Notes under the pieces: generated by a model
Told to the model about the DNA's origin: nothing
Databases searched by the model: none
What the model saw: only the letters and a program-made list of their open reading frames with translations
Source: Methanocorpusculum sp.
GTDB taxonomy: Archaea; Halobacteriota; Methanomicrobia; Methanomicrobiales; Methanocorpusculaceae
Direction: 5' to 3'
Assembly (NCBI GenBank): GCA_029987115.1
Contig: DALTWK010000001.1
Span: 62,001-126,000 of the forward strand
Length of the DNA stretch: 64,000 bases
Part shown: one piece after another, positions 52,080-60,792 of the stretch
Position numbering within the stretch: position 1 is the first letter of the stretch
Layout: each line of letters begins with the position of its first letter
Position numbers and translations under genes: made by a program

Positions 52080-52799
52080 CTATATACTTTCAGCCCCGGA
52101 ACACACCGGACACCGCGGGCTTTTCTTCACAGCAAACGTCTCAAGCGAGTTCCGTGATGCATCATACAGCAGAAGCTTTCCCGCCAAGGTCGGCGAACCA
52201 ATCAAAACGCGGACTGCTTCGAGAGCCTGAAGCGAACCGACAACACCGGCACAGGCACCAAGCGACGGGATCTTTTCATCAGATGTTTTTACTGCAGGGA
52301 AAATGCAGGAAAGACACGGAGTTTTGCCCGGAACAACAAGCGTCAGTTGTCCAGAATATCCCGAAACAGCCGCATGCAGAAGAGGAATGCCCAGTTTCTG
52401 CGAGGCACGGTTCAGAACATAACGAGCTTCAAAATTATCCAGACAATCAATTATCAGAGACGCATCGCCAATGAGACGCTCTGCAGAATCATCCGTTATC
52501 GGTTCAGCATAAGCAAGAACACGGCATGATGGATTCAGCAAGGTGAGCGTCTGCATCGCCGATGATGCTTTGTCCATGCCAACACGTTCAGCAGGATGCA
52601 AAATCTGCCGATTCAGGTTGGTTTCATCAATCCAGTCACCATCAGCGATGCGGATGCGACCGACACCAGCTTCTGCAAGATACATAGAAACCGGAGAACC
52701 GAGACCGCCTGCTCCAGCTATAAAGACCGTCGATGAAGCAAGTTTCGCCTGACCTTCTTCTCCGATTAGCGGAAGCTGGCGCAGATAGCGTTTAGACAC
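52080..52799 (-). CDS. ThiF/MoeB-family E1-like adenylyltransferase
   Basis: 239 aa. The ATP-binding FIAGAGGLGSPVSMYLAEAG (near 29) is followed by R/N catalytic residues in NLNRQILH and the DCLDNFEARYVLN motif. Two CxxC pairs (CLSC, CPVC) bind the structural zinc. It activates the C-terminal Gly of a ubiquitin-like sulfur carrier by adenylation. It overlaps tfuA by 8 bases, so it belongs to the YcaO operon. Confidence 0.92.
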   Translation of the reverse strand: MSKRYLRQLPLIGEEGQAKLASSTVFIAGAGGLGSPVSMYLAEAGVGRIRIADGDWIDETNLNRQILHPAERVGMDKASSAMQTLTLLNPSCRVLAYAEPITDDSAERLIGDASLIIDCLDNFEARYVLNRASQKLGIPLLHAAVSGYSGQLTLVVPGKTPCLSCIFPAVKTSDEKIPSLGACAGVVGSLQALEAVRVLIGSPTLAGKLLLYDASRNSLETFAVKKSPRCPVCSGAESI

Positions 52800-53433
52800 A
52801 GGTATCCCTCACAAGAGCAAGGCATGCTTTCGCATCCTCATGTTTCTGATCAATTGCATTCTTTTTCACCCAAGCAAGAAGCGACGCCTTCTTTTCTTCC
52901 GACAAAGACGATTCTTTGATAACACGACGGTACGTGCGTTCCTGATAGTAAATTCCTTTGCATGTTTTGAGAAGTGCTGTCTCCTCATCTGAAGTCAGCA
53001 CGCCAGACAAAACTGCTGACGTAAAAGTAGCACGGATGTTGACCATCGGGTCTGAAAGCGCCATCCCGGTTTCTGGATCGTAGAGCAGACCAACTTCATC
53101 ATCGGCAATAATCTTGCCGGAACGGTACCACTCAAAAATCTGTCCGACACCAACCATTCCGAATGGCTCCATCTCATATGCCCGAAGTGCACCCATAGAG
53201 GATGATCCGAAACATTTCACACCAGTTTTCAATGCCGCAAGAATTTCCTTGTGCGCAACTGACTCGTTCTGGAAAAAGACGCCGTCGATAATCACGATAA
53301 CGGAATAACCTTCGCTTACCGCTGTCGCGACATCCCCGCGTTTTACCGGAGGGCGAACCGTAGCAGACGGAAGATACGACTGAACTTCCTCTGTGGTTAG
53401 ACTAGGCCCGACGAATATGATTGTATTCGGCAT
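52792..53433 (-). CDS. tfuA: TfuA-like partner of YcaO
   Basis: 213 aa from the ATG at 53433, chosen because it starts the conserved NTIIFVGPSL segment; the frame itself extends to 53496. The core GVKCFGSSSMGALRAYEM and the MVGVGQIFEWYRSG segment identify TfuA. In methanogens TfuA works with YcaO to convert a glycine of McrA to thioglycine, probably delivering sulfur. It overlaps ycaO by 32 bases. Confidence 0.92.
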   Translation of the reverse strand: MPNTIIFVGPSLTTEEVQSYLPSATVRPPVKRGDVATAVSEGYSVIVIIDGVFFQNESVAHKEILAALKTGVKCFGSSSMGALRAYEMEPFGMVGVGQIFEWYRSGKIIADDEVGLLYDPETGMALSDPMVNIRATFTSAVLSGVLTSDEETALLKTCKGIYYQERTYRRVIKESSLSEEKKASLLAWVKKNAIDQKHEDAKACLALVRDTCV

Positions 53434-54610
53434 TTCTGCACCGTTCTCCGCGGCGTTCATTGTCAATCGTAAAGCATTCAAGTCCCGGAACCACAACGCG
53501 AACTACCGGAATCTGTAGAGACGGATCGGTCAAGTCAAAGACAATCACACGGTCAAGCCCAGCGGCGGCAATCCGCTCGACAATCAGTTCTACATCCTTC
53601 TTGAAGTCGTCTGTTGCAACCGATTGTACGGCAGAAGCCGATTCATATTCATCTCCGCGGAACCAGTAGGCATTCATCCGCTTCACACGGTCATATCCGA
53701 TAACTTCACGGAGCTGGGCAATCGTTGCATCTTCTCGTGCTCCGTGAATCTGCGTTGCCCGGCTCTGTGCAACTTCTGACAATGCACGAATCATGGCAAC
53801 TTCAGCGTTCGTGTGCGTACCCATTCCTATCATCATCAGACGCGGATCTTTCAGCTGCACATCATCAGCAACTGCAGCAATCGTCGGAATTCCAAGATCA
53901 GAGGTGATGTCGCGAAGGGTGACTTCTACACCGTTTTTCGTGAACTTCTCTGCCATCTCGGCAACCCGCGGGGGAAGATCCTTCAGTTTCTTTCCTGTCT
54001 GGCGAGTCGCTTCGACAAGCGACCATGAGTCACGTTCAATGACTTCCGTTAACGCATAGAAAATAGCTTCTTCTAGCGTGTTTCCCGATGCCACACCGTT
54101 TGAGCTGGAACGGAACAGTGACGGGAGATAGAACGGATTCGGGTGTACGACTGCACAGAATGGAACATAGATTTCCTCCTGGTGAATCAAATCCCATCCG
54201 GCAACCCAAGGAAGCGGCTGATTCGGCTCGGCACCGTGCGGAAGAATCAGATCGGTAGGGTTCAGAACTGTAAGTCCTTGACGAACAAGGTCCAGATAGG
54301 TTGCCTCTTTCATGTCGCGGGGAACTGCTTCTGCACTGTACCGTTCAATACCTTCCATAATTCCGGAGACGCGGGCCTCGGCTTCGGTTCCGCCTTTTCC
54401 GTTGTAGACAGAAATGGCACCGTCTGCAGCACCAGGGCGAATGCAGGAATAGACAGGAATGCCGAGACGGTCAAGATCGGTAATGTCGGCAACACGGGTA
54501 ATGCCGGCCTCCATCGTAAATTGTTCAACTCTCGCGAGAGTCTCTTCCGGAGTACAGCTCCGCTCGGTCCAACTGTTATAGACCTTCGGAGATGGTTTCA
54601 GCTCAATCAT
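53402..54610 (-). CDS. ycaO: YcaO protein, McrA-glycine thioamidation
   Basis: 402 aa YcaO ATP-dependent enzyme. The ATP-site segments GGTEAEARVSGIMEGIERYSAE (in part) and GNTLEEAIFYALTEVIERDSW are conserved. In Methanosarcina the YcaO-TfuA pair installs thioglycine in the active site of methyl-coenzyme M reductase, and this operon has the same pair. It is divergent from pyrD and heads the six-gene minus operon. Confidence 0.92.
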   Translation of the reverse strand: MIELKPSPKVYNSWTERSCTPEETLARVEQFTMEAGITRVADITDLDRLGIPVYSCIRPGAADGAISVYNGKGGTEAEARVSGIMEGIERYSAEAVPRDMKEATYLDLVRQGLTVLNPTDLILPHGAEPNQPLPWVAGWDLIHQEEIYVPFCAVVHPNPFYLPSLFRSSSNGVASGNTLEEAIFYALTEVIERDSWSLVEATRQTGKKLKDLPPRVAEMAEKFTKNGVEVTLRDITSDLGIPTIAAVADDVQLKDPRLMMIGMGTHTNAEVAMIRALSEVAQSRATQIHGAREDATIAQLREVIGYDRVKRMNAYWFRGDEYESASAVQSVATDDFKKDVELIVERIAAAGLDRVIVFDLTDPSLQIPVVRVVVPGLECFTIDNERRGERCRNAEYNHIRRA

Positions 54611-54714
54611 TATGTACTATATTTCCGCGTAGAGAAGTATGTAGATTTCCCTCCAAACAAGAAGCCATCAGATAGTGAGATAGATATTGTTTCAACCCCA
54701 ATAGGTACACTATC

Positions 54715-55599
54715 ATGGTAAAGCTGCAGATACCGGATACGAAAATCGCCGGTGTAACGCTGAAGAACCACATGCTTTTGGCAGCAGGCGTTCTCGGCAC
54801 CACCGCCGCATCACTCAATAGAATGCTCTCACTCGGAGCTGGGGGTGTCGTCACCAAGTCCATCGGACCTGAGGCAATCCCTGGTCACCACGGACCGGCG
54901 CTCATACCAATCGATGGCGGACTCATAAATGCGATGGGACTTCCGAACCCATCCAAAGATTTCGCAGAAGAACTGAAATCCATCCAGAAAGAAGGAATTG
55001 TCGTCAGCATCTTCGGCGGAACCGCAAAAGAATTTGGTACCGTTGCATCCTGGTTCCCGGATGCCGAAGCGTTCGAACTGAATCTCTCCTGCCCACATGC
55101 AGAAGGATACGGAGCATCCATCGGCGTTAACCCGAGAGTCGTAAAAGAATGCACTGAAGCAGTCAAAACATATGGAAAACCGACATGGGTCAAACTCACG
55201 CCGAACGTAACTGACATCAAAGTCATCGGAAAGGCAGCCGAAGAAGGCGGGGCAGATGCGATTGTTGCCATCAATACCGTCAAAGCAATGCGGATTTCCA
55301 CCTCTCTGGGAAAACCCATCCTCGGCAACAAATTTGGCGGACTCTCCGGCAAAGCAATCTTTCCGATTGCAGTCCGCGCTGTCTACGACCTCTATGAAGC
55401 AGTCGAAATCCCAATTATCGGATGTGGAGGCATCAGCACCGCAGACAACGTGATCGAGATGATGATGGCAGGAGCACAGGCAGTCGAAATTGGAAGCGCG
55501 GTCTATGACTCGATCAATATCTTCAATGAAATTTCAAACGACCTCTACGCGGATGACGGAATAAAAGCAATAGAGATTGTGGGGTGTGCCCATGACTGA
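54715..55599 (+). CDS. pyrD: Dihydroorotate dehydrogenase, catalytic subunit (type 1B)
   Basis: 294 aa FMN TIM-barrel. The GLPNPS and LNLSCPHAEGYGASIG motifs, the VKLTPNVTD and GGLSGKAI segments, and GCGGISTADNVIEMMMAGA at the FMN site mark the 1B type. It oxidises dihydroorotate in pyrimidine synthesis and needs PyrK. The start of pyrK overlaps its end by 8 bases. Confidence 0.96.
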   Translation: MVKLQIPDTKIAGVTLKNHMLLAAGVLGTTAASLNRMLSLGAGGVVTKSIGPEAIPGHHGPALIPIDGGLINAMGLPNPSKDFAEELKSIQKEGIVVSIFGGTAKEFGTVASWFPDAEAFELNLSCPHAEGYGASIGVNPRVVKECTEAVKTYGKPTWVKLTPNVTDIKVIGKAAEEGGADAIVAINTVKAMRISTSLGKPILGNKFGGLSGKAIFPIAVRAVYDLYEAVEIPIIGCGGISTADNVIEMMMAGAQAVEIGSAVYDSINIFNEISNDLYADDGIKAIEIVGCAHD

Positions 55600-56353
55600 A
55601 GCAGCACTTCCAAAGATTGTAACCGTTACCAAAATCATTGACGAAACACCGACGGTCAAAACCTTTGTCTTCGATGAAATTTTCAACATCCGTGCCGGAC
55701 AGTTTTGTATGGTCTGGATTCCGGGAGTCGATGAAATTCCGATGGCGTTCTCTGCAGCGAACTCCATCACCGTCATGAAAGCAGGAGACGCAACAAGTGC
55801 ACTTTTCCAGTTGAAAGAAGGAGATAAAATCGGTATCCGCGGACCATTCGGCAACGGATTCCAACCGAAAGGAAAAGTGCTCGCCATCGCGGGTGGTATC
55901 GGCATTACCCCGCTCTTTACCCTTGCGGCTTCCGGCGAAGTCGACACCTTCATCCTCGGTGCACGAACCAAAGCGGAACTGATGTTCACCGATGACCTCA
56001 AAAACGTCACCGACCTCAAGATTGCTACTGACGACGGAACCGAAGGATACCACGGATTTGTAACCGGCATCATGGACACCTTGGATCTCGAATCCTACGA
56101 CACCATCTGCGTCTGCGGTCCTGAAATGATGATGAAAGGTATCCTTGACCGGCTGAAAGCGAAAGGTATCGAAAACCGCGGACTTTTCTCAATGCATCGC
56201 TATATGAAATGTGCAATCGGCGTCTGTGGATCCTGTTGCATGGACCCAGACGGCTACCGTGTCTGTAAGGATGGACCGGTATTCTCCGGCGAAATCTTGG
56301 CACGCGGAGAGCTCGGCCAACACATGAGAGGAGCGAGCGGAAGGAGACAATAA
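55592..56353 (+). CDS. pyrK: Dihydroorotate dehydrogenase electron-transfer subunit
   Basis: 253 aa. The FAD-binding barrel (GPFGNGFQP and the preceding AFSAAN) is followed by an NAD-binding domain (AGGIGITPLF) and a 2Fe-2S motif with C-terminal cysteines (CAIGVCGSCCMDPDGYRVC). It transfers electrons from PyrD to NAD+. The frame opens at 55577; ATG 55592 is favoured by overlap with pyrD. Confidence 0.95.
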   Translation: MTEAALPKIVTVTKIIDETPTVKTFVFDEIFNIRAGQFCMVWIPGVDEIPMAFSAANSITVMKAGDATSALFQLKEGDKIGIRGPFGNGFQPKGKVLAIAGGIGITPLFTLAASGEVDTFILGARTKAELMFTDDLKNVTDLKIATDDGTEGYHGFVTGIMDTLDLESYDTICVCGPEMMMKGILDRLKAKGIENRGLFSMHRYMKCAIGVCGSCCMDPDGYRVCKDGPVFSGEILARGELGQHMRGASGRRQ

Positions 56354-56356
56354 ATC

Positions 56357-56986
56357 ATGAAACCGGAAAATAAAACAATCACCTGCCCAAAATGCGGCGC
56401 AAAACAGACGTTTACCTTATTCCCGTCTATCAATGCATCGAACCATGAATTACGCGAGAAATTCCTCGAAGGAAACCTCACTACGCTGGTATGTGAACAT
56501 TGCGGATTCTCTGGCGTCGTTGAATACCCGATGCTCTACCACGATCTCGAAGAAAAGTTCTCCCTCTTCTTCCAACCGGATTCAGATGAACGCGTGGCAC
56601 AACTACCGAATGTGCTTCCGGCACACTTATTGGGGGACATGCGACTGCGTCTTGTCCACACCCAGGATGACATGCGTGAGAAAATCTACCTCTTCCGCGA
56701 CAAACTCGATGACCGGATTATTGAAGTGGTAAAAGACAACATCCTTCGTGAAATGGAGGCAAAGAAGGAAGAAAAGATTCCAGATGCTCTCTACTACGCC
56801 GAAGACCGTTTCGCCTGCGAAGGAAGAAGCCTTATCTTTGTTCCACGGAAAGGAACCGAGTACATGGAACCGATTAAGATTCCGTTCGATACCTACGAGA
56901 AAATTAAAAAGATTACCTCTTCCATCTGGGAAAGAAAAGTCGAAGGCTACGCAGTCGTTGACAAAGAATGGGTCAAAAACGTATGA
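56357..56986 (+). CDS. CpXC-domain protein 1
   Basis: 209 aa. It begins with the CpXC domain: CPKCGAKQTFTLFPSINAS and then LVCEHCGFSGVVEYP, two zinc-type CxxC pairs. The rest (about 75-209) is helical and then beta-rich. The function of CpXC proteins is unknown. It starts 3 bases after pyrK and its stop overlaps the start of a paralogue, so both are in the pyrimidine operon. Confidence 0.87.
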   Translation: MKPENKTITCPKCGAKQTFTLFPSINASNHELREKFLEGNLTTLVCEHCGFSGVVEYPMLYHDLEEKFSLFFQPDSDERVAQLPNVLPAHLLGDMRLRLVHTQDDMREKIYLFRDKLDDRIIEVVKDNILREMEAKKEEKIPDALYYAEDRFACEGRSLIFVPRKGTEYMEPIKIPFDTYEKIKKITSSIWERKVEGYAVVDKEWVKNV

Positions 56987-57705
56987 TGCCCGAAGACGAA
57001 ATCGAAGACTCGATTATCTGCCCAGAATGCGGTCATGAACAGGAACTACATGTCATCCCCTCAGTAAATGTCACGCTTGATCCGGACATGAAAGATAAGG
57101 TGCTTTCCGGAGACATCTTCCTTTTCACCTGTGAAAAATGCGGATTCACCGGATTTGCCGGTTACCCGTTCATCTACGAAGACAAGGAAACGAACGGCGG
57201 ATTTCTGATTTATCTGGAACCTGAGTGTGAAGACCGTGAAGTCGGTATCGACGGCGATGTCGCAGACCAGGTGCTCCTGCAGAACATGACCATGCGTCTT
57301 GTAACAACCGTCAACGAACTCAAAGAAAAAGTCTTCATCTTTGAAGCAGGTCTCGATGACCGCATCATCGAACTGTTCAAGACGCTGGCACTTTCCAAGA
57401 TGCGGGCAGACAACGCAGAAGAAATTCCGGACGAATTACGATTTACCAGACTCGACGAGGTCAACGGAGAAATGAAAGTCTTCTTTGCAGCATTCCGCGA
57501 AGAAGAATACCTCGGCATCCTGGAACTTCCATACTCACTCTATCAGACCTGCTTCCTGACCGGGGAACCTATCTGGGATTATCCTGTCAACGAATGCGGA
57601 GCAGTCGACCAGCAATGGATTATGGACCGGTTGAAAGCAGAGCAGGAACCAAAAACATGTGACTGCGGTTGCGATGACGACTGTGAACACTGCCACCATG
57701 AGTGA
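56983..57705 (+). CDS. CpXC-domain protein 2, paralogue with Cys-rich tail
   Basis: 240 aa from ATG 56983, which overlaps the previous stop (an ATG at 56986 is also in frame). The CpXC domain repeats the pattern of the upstream gene (CPECGHEQELHVIPSVNV and CEKCGFTGFAGYP). The middle region is alike (DDRIIELFKTLAL versus DDRIIEVVKDNIL), showing tandem duplication. It ends in a short tail CDCGCDDDCEHCHH, a possible metal site, which its neighbour lacks. Confidence 0.87.
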   Translation: MMPEDEIEDSIICPECGHEQELHVIPSVNVTLDPDMKDKVLSGDIFLFTCEKCGFTGFAGYPFIYEDKETNGGFLIYLEPECEDREVGIDGDVADQVLLQNMTMRLVTTVNELKEKVFIFEAGLDDRIIELFKTLALSKMRADNAEEIPDELRFTRLDEVNGEMKVFFAAFREEEYLGILELPYSLYQTCFLTGEPIWDYPVNECGAVDQQWIMDRLKAEQEPKTCDCGCDDDCEHCHHE

Positions 57706-59059
57706 ACTGGAAATCTTCCGGCCGAAAGGAGTTGTCAGCGCAGATGAGATGCGGGCAATCGATAAAAATGCAGATGGATTCGGCAGCTTTGCATCCGACC
57801 GTATGGAGCGTGCTGGAAAAGCGTTAGCTGAAGCATTAAATACAGAAGGTGACAGTCACATCATCTTCCTCTGTGGTCCAGGAAACAATGGCGGCGACGG
57901 TTATGTTGCAGCACGATATCTGAAAGATAAGAAAGTCACTGTCGTTTCACTCGGCGCAAAGACACCCGAAGCAAAAGCAGCACTTTCCAAACTTAGAGAC
58001 TCTGGAGTAGAAATAGAGACAGAAATCCCGAGACTCAACAAAGACGATGTCATCGTCGACTGTCTATTAGGTACCGGCGCAAAACCGCCTTTGCGTGAAC
58101 CTATGAAGAAACTGATAGATGCAGTGAACGCATCTGGCGCACGGATTATTTCCTGTGACCTTGAGACCCCGGGCATCCACGCTGACCGCATTATCGCCTT
58201 CCACCTTGCAAAAAGCGAACGTGATGAAGTGTATCCAATCGGCATCCCGGAAGAAGCCGACATCTTCTGCGGCGAAGGCAATCTCCTGATTATCCCGAAA
58301 AAAGACGCAAATTCCCATAAAGGAGCTGGAGGTACGATTCTTGTCATTGGAGGCGGACCGTATCAGGGAGCTCCGTTCCTTGCAGGAATCGCAGCACTTC
58401 GGGGAGGAGCCGATATTGTCCGTGTCGCAGCACCGGTCGATGGCTTTATGCCCGACCTCATCCTCGAACGCCTGCCGGGAACAAAGATTACCAAAGAACA
58501 CGAGGTAAAACTCATCGCACTCGCCAAAATGGCTGACGTCGTCATCGCAGGGCCTGGTCTTGGAACAGACGAAGAATCGCTCGCAGTCGCGCGTACAGTT
58601 GTCGCCCATGCAAAACGTGCTGTAGTCGATGCCGACCTCCTGAGAAAACCGTTGCCGAAAGCACAAGATGCAACCATCTACACACCACATAAAGGCGAGT
58701 TCAGCCGCCTCTTTGGAACACTCCCAGAAACACTGAAAGAACAGGGACTCGCAGTAATGGCGGCAGCAAAAGAGACAGGAGCTGTCATCCTTCTGAAAGG
58801 AAAAATCGACATCATCTCCGACGGGACCAAAGTTAAGTTCAATTCATCTGGGTGTGCAGCCATGACCGTCGGCGGAACTGGTGATGTTCTTGCCGGCATC
58901 ACTGGAGGATTGCTTGCCAGGATGAGTGCATTTCCCGCTGCATGCGCAGCAGCCTACGCTGAAGGAAAAATCGGTGAAAAAGCAGCCGAAACACTCGGAG
59001 ACGGACTCATGGCATCCGACCTTCTGATAAAAATTGCGGAAATTCTCTGGAAGAGATAA
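57698..59059 (+). CDS. nnr: Bifunctional NAD(P)H-hydrate epimerase/dehydratase
   Basis: 453 aa. The N-terminal YjeF epimerase part has CGPGNNGGDGYVAAR. The C-terminal ADP-dependent dehydratase part shows GAGGTILVIGGGPYQGAP (start of the domain), ADVVIAGPGLG and the NSSGCAAMTVGGTGDVLAGI substrate site. It repairs hydrated NADH/NADPH. It overlaps the end of the second CpXC gene by 8 bases; the frame opens further upstream at 57659, but ATG 57698 fits the family start. Confidence 0.94.
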   Translation: MSELEIFRPKGVVSADEMRAIDKNADGFGSFASDRMERAGKALAEALNTEGDSHIIFLCGPGNNGGDGYVAARYLKDKKVTVVSLGAKTPEAKAALSKLRDSGVEIETEIPRLNKDDVIVDCLLGTGAKPPLREPMKKLIDAVNASGARIISCDLETPGIHADRIIAFHLAKSERDEVYPIGIPEEADIFCGEGNLLIIPKKDANSHKGAGGTILVIGGGPYQGAPFLAGIAALRGGADIVRVAAPVDGFMPDLILERLPGTKITKEHEVKLIALAKMADVVIAGPGLGTDEESLAVARTVVAHAKRAVVDADLLRKPLPKAQDATIYTPHKGEFSRLFGTLPETLKEQGLAVMAAAKETGAVILLKGKIDIISDGTKVKFNSSGCAAMTVGGTGDVLAGITGGLLARMSAFPAACAAAYAEGKIGEKAAETLGDGLMASDLLIKIAEILWKR

Positions 59060-59110
59060 CTCCGCCAACTATTTTATACATCTTCAACCCAATAATATAG
59101 AGTTTACAGC

Positions 59111-59124
59111 TATCCAGCTGGATA
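59111..59124 (+). promoter_or_regulatory. 14-bp palindrome in the L15e leader
   Basis: A perfect palindrome TATCCAGCTGGATA lies about 70 bases before the L15e start. Further on, GCCG and CGGC (about 59144-59177) flank AGG/CCT and could form another hairpin. These may regulate L15e at the DNA or mRNA level; the role is inferred. Confidence 0.4.
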
Positions 59125-59193
59125 AACAGATCAAAAGGAATGTGGCCGACATACAGGGAAAACCTACGGCTGAACCTTGAGGTGAATTCACAC

Positions 59194-59778
59194 ATGTCTA
59201 AATCAATGTATGGATACGTCCGTGATGCATGGAAGAAACCAGCAGCATCCGGTGTCAAGAAACTCCTGTGGGAGAGAATGCAGACCTGGCGTAAGCAGGG
59301 ATCTGTTGTCAGAATCGAACGCCCGACCCGTATCGACCGTGCACGGTCCTTAGGATACAAAGCAAAACAGGGCGTCATTGTTGCACGCGTTGCAATCCGC
59401 CGCGGTGGTCGTAGAAAGTCACGGTACATCCGTGGACGCAGAACCAACCGTATGGGAATGCGCAAGGCAACCCCGGGAAAGAACCTGAAATCCATCGCAG
59501 AAGAGCGTGCACAGACCCGCTACCCGAACATGGAAGTCTTAAACTCCTACTGGGTTGGCGAAGACGGCAAGTGCAAGTACTTCGAAGTAATCCTTGTTGA
59601 CCGTGCAGCACCGACTGTACTCGCAGACAAGAACCTCGCATGGGTCTCCACCACTCGCGGACGTGTCTACCGCGGAAAGACTTCCGCAGGCAGAAAGGGA
59701 CGCGGACAGCACCACAGAGGATACGGCGCAGAAAAGTGCCGCCCGAGCATCCGCAGTCACAAGAACCAGGGTAAATAA
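59194..59778 (+). CDS. rpl15e: Large-subunit ribosomal protein L15e
   Basis: 194 aa basic protein. MSKSMYGYVRDAWKKP at the start and KARQ-like KAKQGVIVARVAIRRGGRRK are the L15e signature. An ATG at 59140 is in frame, but the one at 59194 is preceded by GAGGTGA and begins the known protein. It lies between nnr and the rnp3 operon. Confidence 0.96.
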   Translation: MSKSMYGYVRDAWKKPAASGVKKLLWERMQTWRKQGSVVRIERPTRIDRARSLGYKAKQGVIVARVAIRRGGRRKSRYIRGRRTNRMGMRKATPGKNLKSIAEERAQTRYPNMEVLNSYWVGEDGKCKYFEVILVDRAAPTVLADKNLAWVSTTRGRVYRGKTSAGRKGRGQHHRGYGAEKCRPSIRSHKNQGK

Positions 59779-59808
59779 CCCCGGTTCATCATTTTTCTTC
59801 AATTACCA

Positions 59809-60420
59809 ATGATAACCGACGCAGGCATATTTGTAAATGAGTCGGAACCTTTTCTGCAAACACTTGACGCTCTCAAAACCGCAGGGTTTGCACGTGCTGT
59901 TGTATTCTCTGACATGAAAGGAGATACTACTCTCAACGGCATACGGATATCCGGACGTACCGCAAAAGAACTGACCGCTACATCAAAACGAGTGAATAAA
60001 TCCACGATTCTTATGGTGGATGTCGGCGATAACAGTTTCAACCGCACGGCACTGACCACGAAGAACGTGAAGTTGCTTGCGGGTCTTGATGCACTGCCGA
60101 AAGCAGGATTCGACCACATCACCGCAAAAATGGCGCACGACAAAAACATCGGTCTTGTCATTGAACTTGATAAAATCATCCACGGAAGAACGAGAAGACA
60201 GGCCCTCTCGCACTATGCTGATATCCTGAAACTCCAGCGGAAATACCATTTCCCGCTTGTTATTGCATCGGGAGCAAAGTCCCCTCTCGAAGTCCGCAAC
60301 ATTCAGGAGACTATAGCACTCTGTAGCCTCTTCGGCATGGAACGTTCTGAAGTCTATCAGGCACTCAACGCACTGGAGGGGATTCTCACCCCAAAGAATG
60401 CAGTGGAGGTGGTAAAATGA
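59809..60420 (+). CDS. rnp3: Ribonuclease P protein component 3 (Rpp30)
   Basis: 203 aa TIM-barrel-like protein homologous to human Rpp30. The opening MITDAGIFVN, VDVGDNSFNRTAL, and the LVIASGAKSPLEVRNIQET and LFGMERSEVYQALN segments identify it. With Rnp2 it activates the catalytic RNA of archaeal RNase P. It overlaps rnp2 by ATGA and starts the superoperon that runs to prefoldin beta. Confidence 0.93.
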   Translation: MITDAGIFVNESEPFLQTLDALKTAGFARAVVFSDMKGDTTLNGIRISGRTAKELTATSKRVNKSTILMVDVGDNSFNRTALTTKNVKLLAGLDALPKAGFDHITAKMAHDKNIGLVIELDKIIHGRTRRQALSHYADILKLQRKYHFPLVIASGAKSPLEVRNIQETIALCSLFGMERSEVYQALNALEGILTPKNAVEVVK

Positions 60421-60749
60421 GGCCACTTCCACCGACCCTCAGGGAAAACCGTAGATACATTCTCATAAAAATAGAAGGTGAAGGTGCCGAACCGACCCAG
60501 AAAGAAATCTACAAGGCAATTGCCGAATCTGTCACGGATCTTTTCGGCGATGTCGGTGCAGCCAAAATGCACCCGGCGGTCATCTGGTCAGAAGGAGCGT
60601 ACGCCGTTGTCAGATGCAGCCGCGGAACCGAACGCGAAGTTACCGCAGCAATTGCATGCATCTCCCATATCGGCGGAAAACCACTCGTTTTTCGAACAGT
60701 ACGCACATCGGGTACGATTCTCGGTGTGAAGAAAAGTATCACCAATTGA
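60417..60749 (+). CDS. rnp2: Ribonuclease P protein component 2 (Pop5)
   Basis: 110 aa. It opens PPTLRENRRYILIKIEGEG, the Pop5 N-terminal strand. The KMHPAVIWSEGAYAVVRCSRG and SGTI (RTSGTI) segments fit. Pop5 forms a heterotetramer with Rnp3 and promotes cleavage by RNase P. Its ATG overlaps the rnp3 stop (ATGA). Confidence 0.92.
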   Translation: MRPLPPTLRENRRYILIKIEGEGAEPTQKEIYKAIAESVTDLFGDVGAAKMHPAVIWSEGAYAVVRCSRGTEREVTAAIACISHIGGKPLVFRTVRTSGTILGVKKSITN

Positions 60750-60792
60750 GAAGAGATATCTTATCCTACGCGAAATAATATAGAAGGTAACC

